Shown here piece by piece: positions 1 to 5,654 of a stretch of 14,656 bases of DNA. The first letter of the stretch is position 1. Every line of letters begins with the position of its first letter. Under the pieces are notes generated by a model. That model had not been told where the DNA came from, searched no databases, and worked only from the letters and a program-made list of their open reading frames with translations. Made by a program: the position numbers and the translations under genes. This DNA is from QHWK01 sp035315685. GTDB taxonomy: Bacteria; Acidobacteriota; Vicinamibacteria; Vicinamibacterales; CAVVIG01. The stretch covers positions 1 through 14,656 of the forward strand of contig DATFXR010000424.1 in assembly GCA_035315685.1 (NCBI GenBank), in the 5' to 3' direction.

Positions 1-483
1 GCGAAGGACGCGCTGAATGGTACGTGCATGACTTCGCTCGGGTCGGGAGCCGGCAAGGCATGCGACTCATGCAATGTGCTCGACGACAAGCTCACGATGC
101 TGCGCGAGCAGACGCGCCGCCTCGGGTTTCCGACGCACGACGGCGTGCACAACGGTCCGTGTCACGTTCACAAGGAACACGCGCACACGATCGGGCCGGA
201 CGGGTCGCTTTACGCGTGCCCCGGTTTTACCGGGCAGCTCGCGCTGTCGACCGGCCATATCGACGGCCGTCAGGACTCGTGGCGCGAGAGCGCGCGCGAG
301 CGGTTTCTCCGGCTCTCTCCATGGAAGGAATGCGGCGACTGCCCGTACATCCCGGTCTGCGCCGGCGGGTGCGTCGCAGCGTCGCACGGTCAGCTTGGCG
401 ACATGAACGTGCCGACATGTCACAAGCACAGTCTCGATTCGGCCATTGTCTCGCTGGCGCACGCCGTGGCTGGCCAGTGTTAA
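1..483 (+). CDS. Radical SAM/SPASM peptide-maturase-like protein, C-terminal part (5' end outside window)
   Basis: The open frame enters from the left edge and ends at TAA 481-483, leaving the last 160 residues. The fragment carries a clean SPASM domain: Cys-X13-Gly-X4-Cys (CHVHKEH...GSLYAC), then CX2CX5CX3C (CGDCPYIPVCAGGC), then a final Cys in PTCHKH. In this family these Cys bind auxiliary [4Fe-4S] clusters; the CX3C radical SAM motif would lie upstream, outside the window. An additional CDSC lies nearer the N-terminus of the fragment. SPASM radical SAM enzymes often install carbon-carbon or thioether crosslinks on ribosomal peptides. A 30-codon ORF starts 12 bp downstream, which favours a RiPP maturase over an anaerobic sulfatase maturase. 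The exact subfamily and the crosslink type cannot be read from this fragment. Confidence 0.85.
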   Translation, partial: AKDALNGTCMTSLGSGAGKACDSCNVLDDKLTMLREQTRRLGFPTHDGVHNGPCHVHKEHAHTIGPDGSLYACPGFTGQLALSTGHIDGRQDSWRESARERFLRLSPWKECGDCPYIPVCAGGCVAASHGQLGDMNVPTCHKHSLDSAIVSLAHAVAGQC

Positions 484-495
484 CGGGAGATTACG
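484..495 (+). promoter_or_regulatory. Ribosome binding site for the 30-aa ORF
   Basis: GGGAG lies at 485-489, six bases before the ATG at 496. This well-placed Shine-Dalgarno sequence is the main reason to treat the tiny ORF as translated. Confidence 0.6.
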
Positions 496-588
496 ATGAA
501 AATCAAGATCGTCAAGAAGGGCAACAACTCGAAGCCGCAGGGGTTCTGCTGGCAGTTCGTCGACGAGCCGCCGATGAACAAGAAGTAA
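496..588 (+). CDS. Candidate radical SAM-modified peptide (RiPP) precursor, 30 aa
   Basis: This is a 30-residue ORF from ATG 496 to TAA 586-588. The N-terminal third is lysine-rich and leader-like (MKIKIVKKGNN). The C-terminal half holds a compact aromatic core, FCWQFVDEPPMN, with one Cys (residue 18), one Trp, two Phe and a Pro-Pro pair, and the ORF ends NKK. It has its own Shine-Dalgarno and starts 12 bp after the SPASM enzyme stops, the usual place for a maturase substrate. The Cys could form a thioether, or the Phe/Trp side chains could form the cyclophane-type crosslinks made by some SPASM enzymes; this is inference. I recognise no named precursor family, and no double-Gly cleavage site is visible. 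The alternative is a chance short ORF in the spacer. Confidence 0.6.
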   Translation: MKIKIVKKGNNSKPQGFCWQFVDEPPMNKK

Positions 589-635
589 GTACGCGCCGCA
601 CACGGCGGCCGGCAGCCGTCCGGATTCCGAAGCCG

Positions 636-2123
636 ATGCAGGTGTGGTCTGCGGCGATCGTCTGCGTGACGGCCCTCGCTGCGCTTCCCGGCTGTCGCGC
701 CACCGAAACGGGGCAGCCGCAGTCGGGTTCGGCTGTGCTTCGCGTCGGCGTGGCCGGTCTGTCGCCGACGAATCCGGGGGCCGGGCTTCGTCAGCTCGGT
801 CAAATCCTTTCTGTTGAGGGCCTCGCGCGGGTACGCGAAGACGGCAGAGCCGAGCCGTCACTGGCGGAAGCCTGGAACTTCGCGCCCGACGGACGAACGC
901 TGTCCGTTCGTCTGAAGAGCGGGATCAAGTTCCAGGATGGTTCTCCATTGACGCCGGACACGGTTGCAAAGGTCCTGAAGTCGTCGATGGCCGAGTGGTT
1001 CGGCCCGATTGCCGACGACGTCGAGCAGGTCAGCGCAGCCGGATCGAACGCCGTGGACATCCGCATTCGCCGGCGGTCGACGTTCCTGATCGAAGCGCTC
1101 GAGGCGCCGATATCCAAACCCGGCTCGTCTATCGGAACCGGCCCGTTCGCCGCCGTGCCCGGATCGACCAGTGAGCTCCGCGCGAACGCCGACTACTACG
1201 GCGGCCGCCCGGTGATCAGCGAAATCCACGTCGAAAACTTTCCGGCGGTCCGAACCGCGTGGGCGAAGCTGCTTCGCGACGAGCTCGACATGCTGTACGA
1301 GGTCAATGCCGACGCGCTCAGCTCGCTCGAACACTCGGCAAACGTCGCGGTCTTCACGTTCACGCGGCGATACCAGTACGCGCTGGCGTTGAACAAGAAA
1401 TCTGAGGCGCTGCGCCCGGTGGAGGTCCGCCGCGCGCTCAACATCGCTCTCGATCGCGCCAAGGTCGTCTCGGTCGCGCTCAACGGCCACGGCGTGCCTT
1501 CGTCGAGCCCGCTCTGGCCACGGTACTGGGCCGTCGACCAGCGAATGATCGAAGGACACCAGATCGATCCGGCAGCGGCGGCGAAGCTGCTGAACGGCGG
1601 CCGCGCGGCGTCTCCGAAACGGGCCGCCCTCCGCTTCCGGCTTCTCATAGTGCCGGACGCGGTCTACGAGCGAATCGCGCTCGAGGTCAAACGGCAGCTG
1701 GAAGCCGTCGGCGTGGAGATGGAGGTCCAGGCGGCCCCGCCGGATCAGCTTGGCGACGCGATTCAGCGCGGCACCTACGACGCCGTGTTGACGGACGCGG
1801 TGAGCGGTCCGACGCTGATCCGGCCATATGGGCTATGGCATAGCAATATGCCGGGGAATCCAGGCACCTACGGGAACCGCGCCGTGGACGAGGCCTTCGA
1901 CGCCGTGCGTTCGGCGGAAACCGATCCGGCGTATCGTATGGCCGTGGCGAATCTCGACCGCGCCTTTGCAGACGATCCGCCCGCGATCTTTCTCGCCTGG
2001 TCGGTGCGTGCCCGGGCCGTCAGCAAGCGGTTCGACGTCCAGGGCGAAGAAGGCCGGGACGTCCTGAGCACACTGCGATTCTGGAAACCGACCAGCGGCC
2101 GGCAGCAGGCCAGCCGGAACTAG
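636..2123 (+). CDS. ABC-type peptide/nickel (family 5) solute-binding lipoprotein
   Basis: The product is a 495-residue extracytoplasmic solute-binding protein of the SBP_bac_5 (DppA/OppA/NikA) type, which captures peptides or metal complexes outside the inner membrane. From ATG 636 it has a short hydrophobic signal ending in LPGC, a lipobox placing the lipid-modified Cys at residue 20. The Pro before Gly is slightly unusual, and no positive charge precedes the hydrophobic stretch. Family features include SLAEAWNFAPDGRTLSVRL, the FQDGSPLT motif, GTGPF and the C-terminal DPAYR segment. The frame is open upstream to 24, but that part overlaps the SPASM gene and reads as low-complexity Arg/Ala, so 636 is preferred. 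No permease or ATPase gene follows; instead a histidine kinase starts 4 bp after the stop. That suggests a role in sensing a ligand, perhaps the modified peptide. Confidence 0.85.
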   Translation: MQVWSAAIVCVTALAALPGCRATETGQPQSGSAVLRVGVAGLSPTNPGAGLRQLGQILSVEGLARVREDGRAEPSLAEAWNFAPDGRTLSVRLKSGIKFQDGSPLTPDTVAKVLKSSMAEWFGPIADDVEQVSAAGSNAVDIRIRRRSTFLIEALEAPISKPGSSIGTGPFAAVPGSTSELRANADYYGGRPVISEIHVENFPAVRTAWAKLLRDELDMLYEVNADALSSLEHSANVAVFTFTRRYQYALALNKKSEALRPVEVRRALNIALDRAKVVSVALNGHGVPSSSPLWPRYWAVDQRMIEGHQIDPAAAAKLLNGGRAASPKRAALRFRLLIVPDAVYERIALEVKRQLEAVGVEMEVQAAPPDQLGDAIQRGTYDAVLTDAVSGPTLIRPYGLWHSNMPGNPGTYGNRAVDEAFDAVRSAETDPAYRMAVANLDRAFADDPPAIFLAWSVRARAVSKRFDVQGEEGRDVLSTLRFWKPTSGRQQASRN

Positions 2124-2127
2124 AGCC

Positions 2128-3885
2128 GTGAGAATCCGGCACATTGCCACGCGTTTCGCGCTGCTGCTGGGCATTGCGGCGGTCCTCCCGCTGCTCGCCT
2201 ACGGCGTCATCTCCATTTTCTCCCTGCAGCGCGGCACTCGACAGTCGGTGGTCAACGGCAACCAGAACGTCGCGCTGCGCGCGGCTGAAGAGATCCGCCG
2301 TTACGTGCTGACCAACACCGAGCTGCTGAAGGCGCTCGCCGCGGATCTCCAGAACACGGGCCTCGAGACCTGGCAGCAGGATCGCATCCTCAAGAACTAC
2401 GTGCTGCAGTTCCGCGAGTTCCGCGAGATCACGCTGTTCGACGAGGGCGGCACGACGATCGCGTCGAGCCGCGTCGGCACGCCCCGGATTACGCTGCCCA
2501 AGGACGCGCTGCTGTCGATCGACGGCGTGTCGATGTCGGCGATCAAGGTCGATGAGGATCTGCTGCCCACGTCGACGTTCGCAATTCATCTCACGCGGCT
2601 GAGCCAGCCGTCGGGGTGGCTGGCCGGCGAGATCAGCCTCGAAGAAATGTGGCGGATGGTCGATCAGATCCGCATCGGCGATCACGGCTACGCGCTCGTC
2701 GTCGCTCCGGGCGGCGAGCTGATCGCGCATGGCGATCCCGACAAGAAGGCGCTCGTGGCGCAGACCCGCAACATGAGCGGCCATCCGCTCGTGGCGGCGG
2801 CGCGCGGACACAACGAGCCGGCGCCGGTGGCGCAGGAATACGTCGACGACACCGGCCGCCGCGAGCTCGGCGTCGCCGCGCGAATCCCGCAGCTCGGGTG
2901 GACGGTCATCGTCGCGCAGCCGACCGTCGAGGCATATGCGACGGCGACGATCCTGCAGCAACAGCTGGTCGTTGCGATCACGGTCGCGCTGATCGCGATG
3001 ATCACGGTCGGCTACCTCTTCGGGCGGACCTTCATCAACCCGATCCTCGCGCTGAAGGCCGGCACCCACGACATCGCCGCCGGCCAGCTCGACGCGCGCG
3101 TGGCGATCCGCCGCTCCGACGAGCTCGGCGAGCTCGGCGAGGCGTTCAACACGATGGCGGATCGGCTGGCCAAGCTCCAGGAAGAAGTGAAGCGGCAGGA
3201 GCGGCAGGCGATGTTCGGCCGCGTCGCGGCCGGCCTCGTCCACGACCTGTCGCATCCGATCCAGAACATCGGCAACAGCACCCGGCTGCTGCTGCGCGAC
3301 GATGTCGACGCCGACTCGCGCGAGATGTTCCGCCGCACGATCGAGCGCGAGCTGGCGACGCTGAAACGGTTCATGGAGGATCTGCGCCACGTCGTGAAGC
3401 CGAAGCCAATCGAACGCTTCGCGATGGACGTCAACGGATCGGTCGCCGAGATGGTCGAGTCGATGCGCAGCGAGGGCGAGCGCAACGGCATCACCATCGA
3501 CGCGCAGTATGCGGAAGGGCCGCTGGTGATCGAGGGGGATCGGTTCGCACTCGGGCGGGTCTACCGGAACCTGATCACCAATGCGATTCAGGCGACCTCG
3601 CCCGGCGGCCGCGTCACCATTGCGACGGCGCGGGTCGGCAACCAGGTCGAGATCAGCGTCGTCGACACCGGATCGGGTATTCCGGCGGATCGGCTGTCGG
3701 CCATCTTCGACGATTTCGTGACCACCAAGCGCCGCGGCCTCGGGCTTGGGCTCGCGATCTCGAAGCGCATCGTCGAACAACTCGACGGCACGATTGCGGT
3801 GGCCAGCGAGGTGGGCCGCGGTACGGCGTTCACGCTCCGATTCCCGGCGCGCGACGATCGCGCGTCGCAGGCGGCGGCAAGCTGA
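2128..3885 (+). CDS. Membrane sensor histidine kinase with periplasmic Cache-like domain and HAMP
   Basis: The product is a 585-residue two-component sensor kinase that should autophosphorylate on His in response to an external ligand. Order of parts: TM helix 1 (about 9-32), a large periplasmic region (about 35-272) of dCache/PDC type, TM helix 2 (about 277-298), HAMP (about 299-350), a dimerisation and phosphoacceptor segment VHDLSHPIQN with His372, and a HATPase domain with N box NLITNAIQA (481-489), G1 DTGSGIP (513-519) and G2 GLGLGLAIS (537-545). The start is GTG 2128, 4 bp after the binding-protein stop, so translation is probably coupled. No response regulator lies downstream. The short GHKL domain resembles NtrB/ZraS-type kinases, which usually partner sigma54 activators; the partner must be elsewhere. 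Confidence 0.92.
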   Translation: MRIRHIATRFALLLGIAAVLPLLAYGVISIFSLQRGTRQSVVNGNQNVALRAAEEIRRYVLTNTELLKALAADLQNTGLETWQQDRILKNYVLQFREFREITLFDEGGTTIASSRVGTPRITLPKDALLSIDGVSMSAIKVDEDLLPTSTFAIHLTRLSQPSGWLAGEISLEEMWRMVDQIRIGDHGYALVVAPGGELIAHGDPDKKALVAQTRNMSGHPLVAAARGHNEPAPVAQEYVDDTGRRELGVAARIPQLGWTVIVAQPTVEAYATATILQQQLVVAITVALIAMITVGYLFGRTFINPILALKAGTHDIAAGQLDARVAIRRSDELGELGEAFNTMADRLAKLQEEVKRQERQAMFGRVAAGLVHDLSHPIQNIGNSTRLLLRDDVDADSREMFRRTIERELATLKRFMEDLRHVVKPKPIERFAMDVNGSVAEMVESMRSEGERNGITIDAQYAEGPLVIEGDRFALGRVYRNLITNAIQATSPGGRVTIATARVGNQVEISVVDTGSGIPADRLSAIFDDFVTTKRRGLGLGLAISKRIVEQLDGTIAVASEVGRGTAFTLRFPARDDRASQAAAS

Positions 3886-3893
3886 AAGGCAGG

Positions 3894-3915
3894 CATCCGG
3901 CAACAGCGCCGGATG
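3894..3915 (+). promoter_or_regulatory. Intercistronic hairpin before the 79-aa gene
   Basis: CATCCGGC (3894-3901) and GCCGGATG (3908-3915) form a perfect 8-bp stem with a 6-nt loop. It starts 9 nt after the kinase stop codon and ends 4 nt before the Shine-Dalgarno GGAGGG (3920-3925) of the next gene. No T tract follows, so mRNA stabilisation, processing or translation control is likelier than termination. Confidence 0.45.
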
Positions 3916-3930
3916 GTGTGGAGGGTGGTT

Positions 3931-4170
3931 ATGTTCCGGACGCTCGTGAAGACCGACGCAGTGGCCGTCGAGGACCGGACCGTGCCGGTGCGCTATTTCG
4001 AGCTGCGCACGCTGCGCGGCGGCAGGCGCTACAGCGCGGAGATCATGTTGGGACCAGGCGACCGCATCATTCTGGACGATGACTCGGTGACCAACCTGGA
4101 AGCACGTACGGCCTGCCTCGTGCCGGCCACGCTCTACAGCCGGATGCTCGCCAGAGCAACGGCCGCCTGA
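3931..4170 (+). CDS. Small conserved-looking hypothetical protein, 79 aa
   Basis: I do not recognise this family. The chosen start is ATG 3931, which has the strong Shine-Dalgarno GGAGGG at 3920-3925 with 5-nt spacing; an in-frame GTG or ATG some 15-18 bp upstream would swallow that site. The 79-residue product starts MFRTLVKTDAV. It has alternating hydrophobic and charged residues suggestive of beta strands (VPVRYFELRTLRGG, YSAEIMLGPGDRIILDD) and an alanine-rich helical end. No signal peptide, TM helix or Cys-based metal site is present beyond one Cys. It is the last gene of the left operon, 45 bp after the kinase, so it may belong to the same sensing module; the sequence offers nothing more specific. 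Confidence 0.7.
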   Translation: MFRTLVKTDAVAVEDRTVPVRYFELRTLRGGRRYSAEIMLGPGDRIILDDDSVTNLEARTACLVPATLYSRMLARATAA

Positions 4171-4260
4171 GAGATTAAGAAGCAGGAATGACGAATTGAG
4201 AATTCGCCCCCGACGGCGCGACACGCATTCTTAATTCAAAAATTCCACATTCTTAATCGC
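4171..4260. repeat. AT-rich intergenic repeat (ATTAAGAA / CATTCTTAAT copies)
   Basis: CATTCTTAAT occurs at 4226-4235 and again at 4248-4257. The inverse motif ATTAAGAA lies at 4174-4181. The block is clearly richer in A+T than the surrounding DNA and has no ORF. It looks like a degenerate interspersed repeat between convergent genes. Confidence 0.5.
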
Positions 4261-4264
4261 TGCA

Positions 4265-4292
4265 GCGCAGCGGCGGACGACCGCCGCTGCGC
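4265..4292. terminator. Perfect 12-bp hairpin between convergent genes
   Basis: GCGCAGCGGCGG (4265-4276) pairs without mismatch with CCGCCGCTGCGC (4281-4292) around the 4-nt loop ACGA. It lies between the end of the plus-strand operon (4170) and the end of the minus-strand HU gene (4329), where a bidirectional terminator is expected. No T run follows directly on either strand, so it is a hairpin-only candidate. Confidence 0.55.
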
Positions 4293-4328
4293 GGAACGAG
4301 TTCTGCCGTCACGTGGTGTGGGGGAACA

Positions 4329-4628
4329 CTACTTGCGCGGCAGCACCGCGTCCTTCAGCTGCTTGGCGATTCGCGCCTTCACGACGGTCTTCGCGGGAAT
4401 CTTGATCGCCTCGCCGGTCGCCGGATTACGGCCCATCCGCGCCTTGCGCTTCTGCACCACCAGTTTGACCATGCCGGGCAGGACGAACTCGCCGGAGCGC
4501 TTCAACTCCTTTTCGGCGAGCTGGGTGAGCTCGTCGAAGTATTCGCGAGCCTGCGTCCGCTTTACTTCGAACCGCTCCGCAAAATGCGAGAACAGCTCGG
4601 ATTTGCCCATCCTTCGGGCGTCAGCCAT
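4329..4628 (-). CDS. HU/IHF-family DNA-binding protein
   Basis: The product is a 99-residue nucleoid-associated protein that should bind and bend DNA as a dimer. It shows the family pattern: an N-terminal helical half with MGKSELFSHFAERFEVKR, then GEFVLPGMVKLVV, and the DNA-binding arm motif GRNPATGEAIKIPAK, with Pro69 as the residue that intercalates into DNA in HU and IHF. An in-frame ATG 63 bp upstream exists, but ATG 4628 (MADARRMGKS) has a strong GA-rich Shine-Dalgarno at 4631-4640 and fits the family's start. The protein is slightly longer than the usual 90 residues, with a basic tail. It is the only minus-strand gene here, divergent from queF and convergent with the left operon. HU or a specialised paralog cannot be told apart from this sequence. 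Confidence 0.92.
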   Translation of the reverse strand: MADARRMGKSELFSHFAERFEVKRTQAREYFDELTQLAEKELKRSGEFVLPGMVKLVVQKRKARMGRNPATGEAIKIPAKTVVKARIAKQLKDAVLPRK

Positions 4629-4720
4629 CGTCTCCCCCTCACGTGACGCGCTATGGATGTCACCGCTCGACTGCTGCGCGCGCAGCACCAATCGGCGGTT
4701 TTGGTTCGAAAAACCCGCGT

Positions 4721-4750
4721 ATCCTAGCGTGCGCCTCTCGCCAGTGTCAA
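4721..4750 (-). promoter_or_regulatory. Sigma70-type promoter for the HU-like gene
   Basis: Read on the minus strand, a consensus -35 TTGACA (4745-4750) is followed after 18 bp by a -10-like TAGGAT (4721-4726). Transcription would start near 4714, giving a leader of roughly 85 nt before the ATG at 4628. Confidence 0.65.
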
Positions 4751-4805
4751 TCGAGCGGCCGCTGCAACACGCGATTTTCCTAATGGAATGCTAGAATTTT
4801 CGCGT

Positions 4806-5156
4806 ATGTCAAGCTCGACGCTCGAAACCTTTCCGAACCCGCGTCCGGAGCGCGAATACGAAATCGCGATTCAATGTCCGGAGTTCACGTCGGTGTGTCC
4901 GAAGACCGGACTCCCTGATTTCGGTGAGATTCGCATCACCTATGTGCCGGCAGCCAGCTGCGTCGAGCTGAAATCGCTCAAGTACTACATGATCGAATTC
5001 CGCAACAAAGGGATCTTCTACGAAGCGGTCACCAATCAGATCCTCGACGACCTCGTCACTGCGATTCAGCCCCGCCGCATGCGAGTCGTGGGCGACTTTT
5101 CAGTGCGCGGTGGTATCAAGACGGTAGTCACGGCGGAGTATTCGCGAGGGGACTAG
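4806..5156 (+). CDS. queF: NADPH-dependent 7-cyano-7-deazaguanine reductase (preQ1 synthase)
   Basis: QueF reduces the nitrile of preQ0 to the amine preQ1 in cytoplasmic queuosine biosynthesis. The 116-residue size matches the short, unimodular class (YkvM type). The catalytic Cys31 sits in FTSVCPKTGLPDFGEI with the acid Asp38 seven residues later. The QueF motif ELKSLKYY occurs at 54-61, and the substrate-contact Glu73 in NKGIFYEAVTN keeps the same spacing from the Cys as in the B. subtilis enzyme. ATG 4806 is preferred; an in-frame ATG at 4788 would add six residues (MLEFSR), and neither has a strong Shine-Dalgarno. The gene diverges from the HU-like gene. Other queuosine genes are not in view. 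Confidence 0.95.
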   Translation: MSSSTLETFPNPRPEREYEIAIQCPEFTSVCPKTGLPDFGEIRITYVPAASCVELKSLKYYMIEFRNKGIFYEAVTNQILDDLVTAIQPRRMRVVGDFSVRGGIKTVVTAEYSRGD

Positions 5157-5175
5157 GAACTGGGGACTGGGGACT
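5146..5175 (+). repeat. GGGGACT short tandem repeat spanning the queF stop
   Basis: GGGGACT occurs at 5148-5154, 5162-5168 and 5169-5175, with GGAACT between the first two. The repeat overlaps the queF stop codon and the presumed start region of the next ORF. It also supplies GAGGGG (5146-5151), a possible Shine-Dalgarno eight bases before the CTG at 5160. Confidence 0.6.
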
Positions 5176-5438
5176 TACCGATCCACCTTCCTATCGAGCG
5201 CGAGATCGATCTGCACGCGTTCGCACCGCGCGACATTCCCTCGGTCGTCGCCGACTATATCGACGCAGCCGTGGCCGCCGGCTTCGCGGAAGTGCGCGTC
5301 GTTCATGGACGCGGCCGCGGTGTCCAGCGCGGCATCGTCCAGTCGGCGCTCGATCGCCATCCGAGCGTCATCGAATTCTGGGACGATCCCGCCTCACATC
5401 TCGGTGCGACGATCGCACGCCTCGTCCGGCGCCTGTAG
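5160..5438 (+). CDS. Smr-domain protein, probable CTG start
   Basis: The frame encodes a compact Smr domain, as found at the end of MutS2 and in stand-alone Smr proteins linked to nucleic-acid cleavage or ribosome rescue. Visible motifs are the LDLH-like EIDLHAFAPRD, the core VRVVHGRGRGVQR (HGxG type), and the end LDRHPSVIEFWDDP, so a nearly whole domain is present. The frame is the same as queF and is cut off from it only by the TAG at 5154-5156. No ATG, GTG or TTG occurs before the domain; the only plausible initiator is CTG 5160, eight bases after GAGGGG, which gives 92 residues. Alternatives are stop readthrough from queF or a start lost when the GGGGACT repeat formed. Confidence 0.62.
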   Translation: MGTGDLPIHLPIEREIDLHAFAPRDIPSVVADYIDAAVAAGFAEVRVVHGRGRGVQRGIVQSALDRHPSVIEFWDDPASHLGATIARLVRRL

Positions 5439-5654
5439 CGTCCAAAAAAACGCACAGGCCGCGAGGAGCGCGAACTTCTTCCTCGTACGAAAAGTCTCTG
5501 CGGTCTCCGCGGTCAGCTCACACGTTGCGCAGTGGGCTTGGCATTTGAGTTGCCTCGCCCTGAGCGACGCCCGTCTCGCTCGTGTAAGTTGTTGACCTCG
5601 CGCGGCGCGTAACACGCGCGTTGCAGATTCTGCACGAGGGCGGGCGAAGCCGCG
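5439..5654 (+). other. Intergenic region upstream of the helicase cassette
   Basis: This 216-bp stretch has no convincing ORF. It holds an A7 run near 5443, a CTCTGCGG/CTCCGCGG repeat-like segment (about 5474-5516), and a short palindrome GCGCGT-AAC-ACGCGC (5605-5619) that could be an operator. TTGACC at 5592-5597 resembles a -35 box but has no matching -10. The cassette promoter is probably here but cannot be placed. Confidence 0.4.

Noticed and set aside
24..635. Long upstream extension of the solute-binding protein frame
   Set aside because: It overlaps the SPASM gene, reads as Arg/Ala-rich low complexity, and would bury the lipoprotein signal; ATG 636 fits far better.
2020..4224. 734-codon minus-strand ORF opposite the kinase
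   Set aside because: Arg/Asp/His-rich shadow typical of high-GC DNA; the plus strand carries a complete kinase with all motifs.
5305..5595. 96-codon ORF overlapping the Smr-domain frame
   Set aside because: Ser/Ala-rich composition, no motif, and it overlaps a clear Smr domain in another frame.
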